NCBI GenBank assembly: GCA_036244855.1
Contig: BQKZ01000495.1
Coordinates: forward strand, 62,093-126,092
DNA from: Temnopleurus reevesii
Lineage: Eukaryota > Echinodermata > Echinoidea > Temnopleuroida > Temnopleuridae
Direction of reading: 5' to 3'
Length of the DNA: 64,000 nt
The translations under genes and the position numbers were made by a program. Below the pieces are notes generated by a model. It saw nothing but the letters and a program-made list of their open reading frames with translations, ran no database searches and was not told the origin of the DNA. Of this stretch, positions 12,301 through 27,300 are shown piece by piece. Position 1 is the first letter of the stretch; each line of letters opens with the position of its first letter.

Positions 12301-15300
12301 TGGAGATTCTTGTGGTTCATAGTGTAGTGTACATTAACTCAAATCTAATGTGACGAATTATCTATTTGATCATTCATTTTTATGAACGTAAAGTAATCTG
12401 AATGCTCCAACAGACTTCAATCAATCAGATGAAGATTAATCAAGTCTGATTCTGATCTGTAACGTCAATATCCGAAGGGCGTATCTGGGATTTGAACCTC
12501 AAACCTCTGATAGAATGTACAGAACTCCCTCATAGAACCAAGGAGGCTTAAACCTCTTGATAGAACATTGGATTACAGGTGCACTCCACAGCTCCTCTAT
12601 ATGCACTGTAAGGACTCTTTATACATGGTTTTGCTATTTGTGACAGGGGAGTGGCAATAGGGTATCGATTTACCTTTCAAATATAATACAGTCAAACCTG
12701 TCTACAGAGGCCACCCCAGGGGAAACAGTAAAAGTGGCCACTGTAGACAGGTGGCCTCTATAGACAGGTTCTATAACATGCATTTTCACCTGGAGGGAAT
12801 CGACTTAAGTGGCCACTGTAGACAGGTGGCCTCTATAGACAGGTTCTATAACATGCACTTTCACCTGGAAGGAATCAATTTTAGTGGCCACTAACTATAG
12901 ACAGGTGGTCACTATAGACAGTGGCCACTATAGACAGGTTTGACTGTAGTTGCGTTATATACGTTGTGTAAATAGAAGACACCTTACAAACTTACATGTA
13001 TTACATGTATAACCTTAGAAGAGAGGCAAAACCTCACGCTGTGCACTGATATATTGCTTCATCTTAATGTATCAAAAGGAAAAATAAGGGATGGGCGTCT
13101 TTTATAGTGTGCCTGTAGCAATACAAGAAACAAAAGTTTACATATGAATACATACATGTAAGCATTGTATCTCTTTGACCATGACTTAATTTTTCAAAGA
13201 TTTTTTTACCACTCTGTGCGTGTTTATGATATTACCCTCACAGTTCGCGCGTCAGAATGTGATTCTGGCGGACATGTACGTACTCACACATTTAGAATAT
13301 GGAACCAAGACTATTCTGCCTCATTGTTTTCATTATTTGGACCACTTTTGTGGATGGATATTACCACACGGATATGATTCCCAAAATTGCTTCTTGCTTT
13401 CTGTGACTCATCAAACAAATTCAAAACAAATTGAAAACAATCAGCAGAGCATATCTGGCTAGGTGTAATTATAGGAAGGTATGTGTTGGCTGGAGACGCA
13501 TCTGAAGACAGTGAAATACCAACCTTGAATACAATTGAGGAAATTCCATTCCGTCTTTGGCGGATAAAAGCAGTCGTCGTCAAATGCTTACAAATTGACA
13601 ATAGATCGAAGGTTACGTAATCGTCCTTTCTGGGAGCCCGTGTCGGTGAATACGAACCAAGGTTTTTGTTATGCTGATTAGGGTTGTATTTTAGAAATGG
13701 GAAAATCCGGAGGAAGAAAAGAATAGATGGATGATTTGTGACCTACTGTAATATGGCATGTTTTTTTATTAGAATTACTTTCGAGAACTTGAGAGTGTTC
13801 ATAATATGAGACAGGTTTACATAAATATCTCTGTTTATTACATGGATACTTCATTCTTCTCGCTTCTCATGATATCCATGGAATGTATATTCGTTTATCA
13901 ATTCTACCATAATTATACGGTGGTATATTTGCTGCCTACATGGTGTGATTCGTTTGCTTAATTTGCATACATTCGGGACTTCATTATCTTAATTAGCTTT
14001 TCTCAGGAGCACAAGACGTTAGATATGCCCATATCTGCATGAAGATTTACACAGATGATAAACTTGTTTTTGAAGAATATTACTACATGTACATTCAAGT
14101 GCATTAATATACTGTCAACATGAAAGCCCTGATAATTTGACAAGGTCATTTCATAATCAGAGCTGATATATGATATGATTTCAGGCATACTTGCTCCATT
14201 TTAGGAAAAAGGAAAACTAATTTTCAAATATAGATGTCAGGACTCTGTCGGGATTTGACAAACCCCGGCTCGATGGGTTTTGCCCCCCCCCCCCCTCCTT
14301 CCCTGGTTCCTTTATGATGACTTGAGAAGCCAAGTAAAATGAAATGAGATCCTAACTAGCCACTCTGAGTGTAATTCAACACGTTTGCAACAATAACTTG
14401 ATATGATTTGATTTTATCTTATTCGTCAGATATAACATATACGATACCATGACAAGGATAACCCATGAAAGCCGAAAGGCTTATTTCCAATGGGGTCCTT
14501 AATGGAGCTATTAAATTGATCCTACAAATTTTCATCTTACAGAAGTTTTGGTGCAATCAAATCTACACTGTATATGTATATAATCATCTTTGTTGTAATG
14601 TACATGTACGGAGTGTTCCACTAAAATCTGCACTGCGATCGTTTCATATTCAAGATATATTTTACCTACATTCCTAGTGAGTATTTTTTAACAAGACAAA
14701 TGAGATTTATTTCATCAAATTCTTCCCAGGCAGTCGCAATTTATGACACTTTGTGGAGCAATATCATATTAATCACGGCACGCTTCTTGTTTCACGAACT
14801 GAAATCTTGATAAATACGTGTATCACAATTCTTATCAGGAACTGCTCCACAAAAACTTTCGACTGGATGAACCAATAGGCGGGTTTACAAATAGATGCAA
14901 ATTTTATGCATACCTCTAACACAAAGGTTGTTCTTGACAACTCGAAAGCTTGCCCGAGGCTTGTCCGATATAGCAACAAGTAATGTATGCCAACTGGATT
15001 CTATTTCCAAGTATTGTAGTCTTATTGTTATCAACCGGCCTATGCAATACCACGTAACTACGTTAAACGCACATAAATTTGAATATATAAGTAAACCCGC
15101 CTATTTTGATGGAAGAAAGCTCCCCATCTCGTTAGGAATACTATTTTGCAAGTTGGAAAAGAAATTGAATGAATGTCGCATCTTTCTCTTTGATTTTTTT
15201 AATTATGATACTCTTTCATTTATTTGTTTCCATGTATTTATTTCAGTTCCAACGTGTGATAATTCGAACGGAGGCTGCAGTGATGTCTGCACACCGCTAT

Positions 15301-18300
15301 CTGCATCAGGAGGTGTGATATGCTCATGTACAGGGGATAAAGTGTTAGCCAACAATGACAGAGTGTGTGTCAGTAAGTATACCTTCGTTGCCATGGTAAT
15401 AACTATTTGATAAGGATGACTTTTACCAATTTTAGCTTTTTTAATGTTTAAATGACTCCGAAACTAGGCCTCAAAGTTGGGAAGAATGATATCTAATGTC
15501 TGAAAAACATAAATATATCAATTATTATATTTTATAGAAGAATACTAAATTATCTTCAAGTTTTACTATGTTAATCTATTTTTACGCTTCAATTGAAAAG
15601 ATTGTTATTTATATATTGTGCTTGCACTTTCATGTTTGAGTTGTTAAATGGGTGAGGTGTTGAATGTTATACAATTGCTGTTATATAAATGTAGGTTTAT
15701 TGTATAAGCCTACGATGTATATCAGAGTAAAATATGTGGATACTGATAACATTATATGAATGATGAACCATTTAAGTGATATATATTCATCAACATTATC
15801 ATTTTCTGTTCCAACAGCTCCAACTGCACAATCGTGTGATGCAGAGAGTATGTTTACATGTGCTACAGAAGGGAATTGTATATCACTTATTGAATGAAAC
15901 GATACTGCTAAATATTATACACTGACATTTTATGAATAATAGACTATATAAGTGACATATAATTATTCATCAACATTCTCATTTTCTGTTCCATCAGCAC
16001 CAACTGCACAATCGTGTGATGGAGCGAGTATGTTTACATGTGCTACAGAAGGGAATTGTATACCACTTCTAAAAACGTGTGATGCAGTGAACGACTGCAA
16101 AGATGGATCAGACGAAGGCGAAAACTACTGCTGTATGTATACATTTATAAAAAGATTTTGAAATAACTTTAGGATTACGAAAGTTTAAATACACTTCATC
16201 GTAGTGTTATTTCACTCATATGACTCATATACTGATTAAGCAATGTTCACGTAGCTTAGTGGATTTAATTCCTTTATTTCTATAAATCTGTTTTATTGGT
16301 AGAATCATAAAGAATTACAATAAACACATGATTAGCAAATTGAAATAGACAAAAAGTAGGATTCCTTTTTGCCATGCGCTCAAATGAAAGATATTCAACC
16401 ACTTGATTGACAAGAAATACATATGTATATCGAAAGATGGAATATACAAGACATCTGTCGAATTTTTGCGAGGTTATACAAGTTACAAAATTTGTCCAAC
16501 GAAGCAGCATTAATGTTGGAAACCTTGGTAAATATTTTGCCACCGTGCACCGCAAGTATAGATTTGAATATATTGCGAAAGTGATAAATTGAATATTCAA
16601 TCAATATTAGGATGAGTTCAAGATTTACAATGTAGGTTGTACCCTATTCCATATTCAAACAAGAAAATATTTAATAGGTAAGGGCGGAGGGAGTAAGGGA
16701 AACGATGGAATAAAATGGTTAAAATATAAAATTGCCTGTGGTATTGAGTAAAAAAAAAGTTAAATAGAATAAGAAACATTTTGTGCCTAGATGATGAAAT
16801 AGTCATGATAATTATCACCCTTGAAATAATTCACATGAAAATACTAATAGTCAACAGTGTTACAAAAGTTGAAAGTTGTTCTAGATTAGATGAGCTACAA
16901 CAATGTGTTAATGTGACAACATCTTTCTCTTATGTTTCTTCAAACAGATGATCACAAATGTGGGGACAATCAGTTCACGTGTGATAACGGACGATGCATC
17001 TTTTCTCAGTTTCAATGTGATTTCTTAGATGACTGTTTGGACAACAGCGATGAGAATCCAGACATTTGTTGTAAGTATCAAAGATCTAGAATCTATTCAG
17101 GGTTTTACGAACGACTGGTGACACTTTCCTGCACCTAATGATAGTGCATATCACTGATTCGCATCTGAGAAAGTGTCAACAGTTTTTCTCAATTCCAATG
17201 TGATTTCTTCGATATTTGGATGGATAACAGTGATGAGAATCCAGATATTTGTTGTAAGTCTCTGGAATATATGTTTCATAAAGCTATTCGTAGATCTATC
17301 CACGACTCTACGAACGACTGGTGACCCTTTTACTGAACTCAATGAAAGTGCCTATCGCTGAATCGCACTTGAGAAAGGGTCACCATTTTTTTTTCATAGT
17401 TTCAATGTGGTTTTTTCGATGACTGTTTGGATAAGAGTAATGAGAATCCATACATGTGTGGTAAGTCTCAGGAATCTAGAAGCTTAGCATGGTTTTAGGG
17501 TTTTGTTTCATAAAGCTGTTCGTAGATCTACGTGTACGCACGACTCTACGAACGACTGGTAGCCCTTTCCTGCACTTAAAGAAGTGCCTGTCACTGATTC
17601 CCATCTGAGAAAGTGTCAACAGTTTTTCTCAATTCCAATGTGATTTCTTCGATAACTATTTGGATGGATAGTAATGAGAATCCGAACATTTGTGGTGAGT
17701 TTTTAGAATCTAGAATCTATTCAGGGTTTTCTTTCATAAAGCTGTTTGTAGATCTACGTACAACTCTATGAACGACTGGTGACCCTTTCCTGCACTCAAT
17801 GAAAATGCCTGTCACTGAATCGCACTTGAGAAAGGGTCACCATTTTTTCAGTTTCAATGTGATTTCTTGGATGACTGTTTAGATAACAGTGATGAGAATC
17901 CGGACATTTGTGATAAGATTTTAGAATCTATTCTACCCAGGGTTTTGTTTTATACAGCTGTTTGTAGATCTACGCACGATTCTACAAACGACTTGTGACC
18001 CTTTTCTGCACTCTATGTATAAGCGCCTGACGCTGAATTGCACTTGAAAAAGGGTCCTCAGTCGTCCGTATAGAGTCTCTCGTACCTCCACGAACAGCTA
18101 TATGAAATAGGTCCCTGTTTGTTAGCAGCAAATAACCTGCATTCAATAAATTCTCCTGCTATTGCCTTTTTCAAAAGTGTTAGTGTTAGTTCTATTTCTC
18201 AATATTTAAGCGTGACTCAATGACATATTTTTCATAACAAACGGTTGTTCTGCAAAAAAGGAGATATATGATAAAATGCAGTATATTTGTTTGAATGCAG

Positions 18301-21300
18301 TTTATTTTATTGATGCATTTCATTTAGTTGAAAATATCTTAACATCAATTGAGTCATTAATTTGTGATTTTAGCTTTTTTCTCTCCAATAATTGTGCAGA
18401 GTTTCTATAATATTATGCTTTCATTTTCAATTGTTCTCCTACTAGCTTTCATGACATGCGGTCCTGACATGTTCACGTGCAATTCGGGTGTATGTATCTC
18501 AAACTCGTCTGTTTGCAATGGATTTGATGAATGTCTTGATGGAATGGCGAGTGACGAGTTAGGTTGTCGTAAGTATAATCTGCATTTTCTGTACCCAGAG
18601 GCGGATCCAGTGGAGAAAGAGTCGTCCCGTTTCCGCCGTTTGGAATTAAAGGGGAATCAACCCCTAGAATTACCGTGCTCTCATTGAACGTGGAAAATTC
18701 ATATGAACAAACTGTGAAAATTTGAGCAAAATCGGACAATCCGTTCAAAAGTTATGAATCCTCAAATTCACAGAGATATGATCACTGCCACTGGTGGGGA
18801 TCCAAGCGCTCGGCAACATCGACGGAATCCGTGACGTCATGTTGGACCCCTCCTCATTTACCCTGTATATAAAATGTAATGTTTTATTCGTTATTTTCTT
18901 CAAAAAAAGTCATTTATATGTTTGTTTTCCGCTTGAGTATAGCATTCCTTTATCTATTCTGCATTTATTTTGAGAAGAATGATGTTGAAACCATGCTTTA
19001 AATTTCCCATCAATTATTTTTGTTAATTATATGAACAAAGTGAATGAGGAGTTGTTCGACATGGCGTCACAGATTCTGTCGATGTTGCCGATCAGCGGCA
19101 GGGATTGTCATATCTCTGTAAATTTGAAAATTCATACCTTTTGAACATATTGTCCGATTTTACTCAAATTTTCAAAGTTTGTTCATTTGATTTTTCTTCA
19201 TTCAATTAGAACACGGCAGTCCCAGATTTTGATTCCCCAGGGGTTGATTCCCCTTTATAGACATTGTTGTACCATCCTCTTAATCAGTTGGCGGAAAAAA
19301 TACTTTCCGCCATCGATATATATTAGATGTGCCTGTAATTAAGCTCTTCTTGAAATATCAAAATTGCAATGACACTCTCTGATTGAATACAACCTATTTT
19401 TCTCGCATATTCATTGCATGATTTTAGAATATTCCAAAATGAGCAAATGTACTCCGAAAATCATACTTTTAGATTTTTATTCATTTGTTGGCCTCTATGT
19501 TTATACGGAATTGTACCAACTATACATTTTGTTCTTTTTCCTCATGATTTATTCATTACTTGATCACATCAAACATAACTATATGGGGCTTGTGACGTAA
19601 CGAGTTTTCATCTATCATTAGAATTATGATATATATATTTTAATCAAAGATGTAAGAGTAGAAATCTTCATGCTGGAGAGTTTTGGGGAGAGGGGAGGGG
19701 AGGGGAGAGAAAACAAATGTATTGTACTGAACGCTTATGTTTGATAATTGCTAGTGCCTATGTAGAATTTTACTCGGCTGTTTTTGCCCCCCCCCCCCTT
19801 TTTGCGCCCCCTGACGAGCCCCATTGAAAGGAAATGTCATCCTTTCACATTTTTACACCTACCGAGGAGCCGACAAGCAGGAAAAAACAAACACCTAAAA
19901 CGCCCGCCCCCTTTTTGCGCCCCTTTCGATTCGAGCGCCAATATTAATAAGGAAGAAGGGCTCCCAATCACAGTATTTAGGGAAAACTTGGCTAGTTTAT
20001 TATTGAGTTGCTTACATGATTCAGACGCGGCTCACAGAGAGCGTGTAACATGCGGATAACATTGAGTTTACGAGATCACCACACAATGTATATAATAGAG
20101 AGGGTTCATTGTCACATTAAAGCATAACACCACAATGGCGGAGCCTCCAAAGCGCCCCCTCAAAAATACGCAAGCGAACAAACGATTTCTGTGGTCAATC
20201 ATCTCTCAATCATCAAGTCAATCATCTATTCATGGAAGAAATCTGAGTTTAACTGAATGCTCTTCACAAATCACTGTACCTTTTCTGCATCATCTGATCG
20301 TGCATAAAATGGAATACTGAATTGTTTTTAATTTATATCTCGTATTTTGTGTTTTGCCACTACAGCTGAAAGAACATGCCCATCAGGGAATGTGAAATGT
20401 ACAAACAGTAATATTTGTATATCAGCTCAATGGCTATGTGATGGATCGAATGACTGTGGAGATAACTCAGATGAAGATGAATTATTCTGTGGTAAGTAGA
20501 ACATCTATCTAAAGTGTTGGTCGTACAGAACAGAATAAAATATGGCTGATCATCAACAAGATACAAACTCACGACAACGCCGAACTAATTTCTTTAAATG
20601 TTCAGTTCTGTGTACACTATGAATGCAATCCCACCGCTGCCATCATCATGATCATGAATTTGGAATAGGCATAGCTGGGTCTGGGAGGTGGATTTTTGTG
20701 GTCCTGCGGGATGGTGAAGAATAGTGTGAAGTCTTCAGACTCNGATTTTTGTGGTCCTGCGGGATGGTGAAGAATAGTGTGAAGTCTTCAGACTAAATTG
20801 CGTAGTTTTTTTTATTTTGTCTTTTTGATATTTTCCTTGGATGCCCCCAAAAGAGGGTAAAGAAAAAGTCAAAATTAAAAAAAACAAGACCACAGAATTT
20901 GAAGCTTTCAAACTAGGTAAAGAAATGAGATCACTTATCTGTCGTCATCATCGGTTTGTGTTGTTCGAAAGCAAATGACAAAAATAAGAAAAAATTGCCC
21001 CACAAGTGAGTATGAAGCCTTCAGACTAATTTATTTATCCATTTTAGGAGCCAAAATCAATTTAAATAGCTAGCTTCAGCATACATGCTGATAGTCAGAA
21101 AAATCAGGTCTCTTTCGAAAAGGAATGCTGACTAATTCCATGATCCTTTCTTTACCAAAATCAGAAATCACAAACAAAAACCCTCCAAACAATTGATTTT
21201 CCTGTCTAGTGGTGAGACTATATGTAGTCATCACCTGTATTTACCTGTACTGTCGGGCTTGTTAAAAGATGGTTTGTCATATAAATTGCCCTCGCAAATA

Positions 21301-24300
21301 CAATACAATTCCCTAAAATGATTTGGTCCCCTAAATGTAAAACCTAGAATTTGGTCACCTGGGTTTGTTGGCAATCAATCATTTTTAAGCCGGTTCTGTA
21401 TGACCGACCTTTTTTTATATGTTATAACCACAAAGACAATATTCTGAAATTTATTGTGGGTTTAGAGCATAAATGCATAGAATATTGAGCATGTGAAACA
21501 GAAAAATAAGAATAAGAATTCTTTAGAGCAGTTTTTCTAACACTTTATGAATTGACATAGAATGTTTCCAGTATCAGAAGAATAAATCCTGATCAAAAGA
21601 CTGATTCATCAATCCCGGGGCTAGTCCAAAGGCTTCAGGCCTCTTCATTTGGGTGGTTGTTACACCTTGTTCCACCCGGCCACCCTGCATTTGAAATGTA
21701 GTGGCCAGGTGGAACGAGGTGAAACAACCACCAAAGTGAAGAGACCGAAGCTTTCGGACAATCCCAGGGCATACTTATTGTCACTCAAATAAAGACAGGA
21801 AGACGCATGCCTAGGAAGACAACCAAAAGTATAGATGCAGCATAGGTATTGGCTGTCTTCTCAAACGAACAAGAAGTATGAGCCTGTAATATATTAGAAC
21901 ATTAATTTTCACTCTCTTTGTAGTCTCGACTTTCCATGCCAGTCAGCTGGTCAATACCATAATGCTCTCACACAATGATCATGTATCTGTTTGGTTGCTT
22001 AATTCTAATTATACTCATTTATTCATTTGCTTGTTACAGGGGCTCGCACATGTTCTGCAGAAGATTATACTTGCCAAAGCGGTAAATGCATCCCAGGATC
22101 ATGGTTCTGCGACGGACAATCTGACTGCCCCGATAATGATGATGAGTTGGAAAACATCTGTTGTAAGATATCTATTTTTCAAATTATATATAATTCATTT
22201 AATTTGATGGGTGATATTCAGTTCATTTAATTGACTAATTATGTAGATCTAATGACGATAATGATAATAGTGATACTCTTAATTATTAATTTTTGGGGAA
22301 AATAATGTGCAAATTGCAATTTGAGGGTCACTGTTGCTTTGATCTCGCACTTCTTTGCCTTTGAATTTGGTGATGTTGTGGTGTTTGTAACCAGTGGTGT
22401 TACATAGCGCTGATAGTGCTGATGTGATGATGGTTGATGTTGGTCAATTTGACAGTGTTAATTGCAGAACTGATAATTTTGACTGCATTCTTCATGGTAT
22501 TGTGCTTGTGGTGATGATGAGTTGAGCTATTGAGGTATGCAATATCAATTGGTGAACATTTAAGCTGGTTTAGAATTTGATTGACCACTAAAATTAACCC
22601 ACAATGACATCTGGCTTATGTCTTTATAATTGGTCTCCTGACTGGTCATTGCGGTCAGTCCCAACCATTCAGAATATGGTGGCAACAGTGGGATTTATAA
22701 CAATGCTGCAAAATCATATGTCTCTATTATTTTGGAGTCCATAAATCTTCAGAAAATGCAAAATGAGATAGACATCGTTGACGGTTTGTTGGTGGTGTTG
22801 ATGCTAGATGTTTTAGTTAGAGTAAAGGTGGTACTGGTGGCAATTATATAATACAATTCCAAGATCTTGATATTTATTATGTCTTTCATTCCGTGTCTAG
22901 CATCACCCAATTTCACTTGCCATAGCGGTCTGTTCACATGTGACGATGGTACCTGTATCACAGAGCAGTGGGAATGTGATGGGATTCCAGAATGCCCAGA
23001 TGAATCAGATGAACATTCTCAATGTGGTAAGAACCCAATGTGTTTCTTGAGTGGATCCTTGATTCGTCAGGGAGGGGGCTAAACAGAAGATTTTCTTCTG
23101 CTCAATGGCTTGTCAATCAAAAAGCAAAAGACTAGAAGGGAGATTACTCCAGAACAATAGCTTGACAAGCAAAAGAAAGGACAAAATAAGTCTTCAGTTC
23201 TACAGAGAAGGGGGAGCACGACTCTTTCACTCATTCTGATTTTGGGATGGGAGGCCAAAACCTGTCTCCCCCTACCACCTCTGTTACATTGCTTCTTGTG
23301 CTATCTCTGTTATTTATCAGTGGTTAGTATTTCCAAGAGTAGCAGAGTTACATGGGGAATTTTTGGTTTTCATATTTGATCATGATAATAAATGCTTCAG
23401 TAGCGAGTCCCTCTGTATTTAAAACTTTTTGTACATATCCACGACCATGGAACCACCGTTGCAAGTTGGGCTGTTTCCCCCCCCCCCCAAAAAAAAAAAA
23501 CACCCCAAAATTTTCATAAGATGCATGCATTATACACAACATTATGTAATTATTAAGCTCACCCCCTCCACTTTCAGCCACTCCACTTTTCCAGAAAACT
23601 ATGATGCAAATAGTGACCGTATATTGTTCTCTTTAACAAAACTGTTTGGGTGTCATTCTGATATTACTGAACATTGTTTTCGAAATTTAGTTGTCGAGGT
23701 TTAGTCTGCATTTATCAATCCTACTTGATTGCATGTAGTACATCACAACACTTTATACCTTCCAATATCTATTTTCTTCACAGGAGAGTATGTCTGTCCG
23801 GAGAATTTCTACAGATGCGCTGAGAAGAAGCACCGTGAAAACCGATGTATCCCTTTGACTGCTGTGTGTGATGGCCATGCAGATTGTGCAGCAGGGGACG
23901 ATGAATTCCAAAATTGCAGTAAGTAGGCCTATAGTGCAAGTCAGAATTCTTTGCTAACCTGTTATCACTATAATGCTCAGGACAAATGGGGTCATAGTGG
24001 AACCACTTCACCATGTCTAACGTTCTGAGCTTTATAGTGATTATAGGTAGCAATGAATTCTGACTTGCTTTGTAGAAGCTCTATAGTGCATATTCATAAA
24101 AAGATTACCATTTTGTTGTGTAGGCTATAGAAATAAAAATTGTTCTTCTGTTTGGACACAGATGCCATATTGCCAAAGGGGATTTTCAAGTGCGTGTGTA
24201 TTCATTATAAAACCACAAGCGCTGTTCTCAAGATATTCTTGTAATGCTCATATTTTCAATGGAACCCTATTTAACAGAATATAGTTTAAAGACATTGTTT

Positions 24301-27300
24301 AACATTGTTTTCATTAAAAAAATTCTCAACTGCCAAATGATAGAGGTTATCTGAAAGATTGATGGTGCATATAAACTAATCTGGGAAAATATCAGGCTTT
24401 AAAATCAACGTTTAGTGCTTTAAACAAACGAAAATGTAAAACGTCGCCTCCATAGGCTTTGTACTGGAATTAAAACATGGGTCCTAAGCTTTAATTCAAT
24501 GTTCATAGATATCTTGATAGTGCATGTATAACTTTCTTTATTTTTGCATCCACAGATGATTTTTCATCTATCTGAATATATTTAGATAGGACAGACAGCT
24601 TGGTTTGAGAATTTTTTAAATTGTGCAACCGCAACGTTAAACAGTGTCTTTAATCGGAGGTGTGAATGGAACCAAACAGTCCTGCAAATGGCTTTAAGTA
24701 GACTAGTTTTTAGATCCAAATCGCGAAGTAGATTCTCGTAACCAGGAACCAGTTCAGCTGGCAATGTGCATGAATGGGACTGTATGAACCGGCAGCAAGT
24801 GGCTTCAAATCAGAATTACCAAGGCGAGCACATGCGTCTGATTGTTTCTACTCTGCTGTGCACGCAATATACAGTGTCGATGAGCGGATAGTTCAGGGAG
24901 GTGCTTCACCAAGTCGTTCTTAAAGTTACGCACGAGTATAAGTTCGACTGGTATAAGTTCTTGCGCAGAACGCGCGAAATAATGTAAACCATTGCGCACA
25001 AGAAGGGATACCAGTCAAACGTAAAGTTGTGCGTAAAGTCTTTCTTATCTTGGTGAAACACCTCCCAGGTGTGAGAGATAGTGGAAACACAGAAAGATCT
25101 TGCGCAGAGCATTGACCCGCTAAAAGCCACTTTATGAGCCGGCTTTGAGAACTAGTTTAATGCAAGCCACTTTTGAAAAGTGGATGTGAATGGAGTGTGT
25201 GTCTCCTGACTGTGTCTTCATCCAACAAATATTCACATATATATTTATTTGATTTTGCAGCTCGCCGTACATGTAATGCAGATGAATATGCCTGTCGGAA
25301 CGGTTTATGCATCAGACAGTCTCTACGATGCGATCATGAGAATGATTGTGGAGATCAGTCTGATGAGGGATCTGATTGCAGTAAGTTTACACTTTCTCCT
25401 CTTTTTATAAATGCTAATGATAGAGAATTTAACCTTTGTAATAACGTTCATGTCTGTAGTGCCAAAATAACTTTTTGTCCTCATTCATACTGTATTAAAG
25501 TCAACAGTTAGTTATGCATCAAATACCTTATCCATTGGAGATTCAAACCTGTATTTTGGAAAAGTAAATGATGACATGCGAATTTTAAATAGTATAAGTA
25601 ACAGGTCACAACCAAATGTTTTATTTACATCGTCAGAACTTAATGAAGAGGTGAAACAATATGATTTTTTATTGAAACAAAACATAAAATCATAACTTTT
25701 AGTAGAGTTTGGCCCAATTTGTAGGATGTTACAAGAAATGACGAATTATCTTCATTTTTTGTAACATTCACTTTAATTGAAATTTTGTCATTTTAAAGTC
25801 TAAATGAGTTGTACATATTACAATGATTTATATCAGCCATTTCATAATAGATTGTAAAGTATATTGATTACTTTTTTCTCACCACATGATTGTCCAATTA
25901 AGGACTCTGTTTTCTAATGTCATCTGCTTCTGCATATACCCTTGCCCTGAACACACAGGAACGACAGCACTCAACCACAGATTATCTTATACCCCTCTGA
26001 TCGCGCCAGAGGGGTATGTCTGATCAGATGGGTAAAAAAAGATAATCTGTGGTTAAGTGACGTCTGCTCCGTGTGTTCAGGACAAAGATATATGCAGAGG
26101 CAGATGATATTAGAACACAGAGTCCTCAACTGTACTAGCCACACCCCTTCAAATTGATATGATGATCACTAATATTTTTGAATTTTGAATTTACCTCTAC
26201 AGCATACCCGAGGTGTGATGCTGATACTGAATTCACTTGTAACAATGGTCGATGTGTGATGGCATCCTGGAGGTGTGATGGATCAAAAGATTGCAGAGAT
26301 AACTCAGATGAACATGAGTGTGGTAAGTATTTAAAGAAATATATTGAGGACAGTTATGGTGATGATGATAATGATAATAATTATAACAAAGATTGAAAAT
26401 TCATGAATTGTGCATGCACTCCCTAGACACAGTGCCTTCCTCAAATGGGAAAAAGAGAGGTCGGACATACAAAATGGTTGATCTAATGAGGATAATGAAA
26501 ATAGTAATAATGTTAGTGATAGTAATGATTATAGATATTATATTATTATTAAGAATTGATCATATAATTATGACACATGCAATTTATATACTGAATCTAC
26601 AAATCTAGAGTAGATGTGAAGATATTAGGATAACACCTCAATTTGAAAGATTTTAAGCACATCAATTAATACAACTTCTGAAACAAACATAGGGATATTT
26701 TCAGCTTTACAAACTAGCCCTTAATTCCTAATTGATAAATGATAGACGGAAATTCCGGTAGACATTTATTTTGATCTGATAATAATGTATTAAGTTTTGC
26801 ATTGTCTTGTTTCATAAGGATATTTCAAATCGTTTAGATTTAAGAGTATAAAATTATCCTTATTCATGTTTTGCAGAAAGTAATATACCTACCTGTGCCC
26901 CTGGGGGATATCAATGTGGGGATGGCAACAGTATGCTTCATATCTAATTTAGCTTGTTTGCAATGAAGAGATCAATTCTAATTTTTAAAGATTGATAATA
27001 TCTTGAAGAGATAATCCTTCCGCAGCTTGTATGCAATGAAGAGGTTGATTGTAATTGTGAAATGTCTTTGTTTACAGAGAGCAACACTCCTACCTGTGCT
27101 CCCGGGGAATATCAATGTAGATATGGCAACTGTATATCTCAGCAGCTCGTATGTAATGATGAAGTTGATTGCGATGATGGACTGGATGAATTTAGATGTG
27201 GTAAGTTTTAGTTTCAAGATAAAGATAAAGGCCCATTCCCCACTCCCATAAAAATTGACTGTCCACCACCTTCTTACCCTTTGAAAATGACCTGACTTTT

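Larger units (their letters stand above)
9400..15246 (+). other. Receptor intron 1 (5.8 kb)
   Basis: Large first intron with no coding sequence seen. It holds the repeats at 11237-11416, 12689-12946 and 14877-15107, and a C-run near 14284. First introns often carry regulatory sites, but none can be named here. Confidence 0.6.

Noticed and set aside
12689..12946. CRISPR-like or satellite array, because of its repeated units
   Set aside because: The units lie inside one transposon-like element with inverted ends and a TA duplication, recurring at 32264; the genome is eukaryotic.
17398..17460. A real short exon (acceptor-like CATAG and donor GTAAGT)
   Set aside because: It lacks the first cysteines of an LDLa module, carries substitutions at conserved positions, and belongs to a decayed tandem array.
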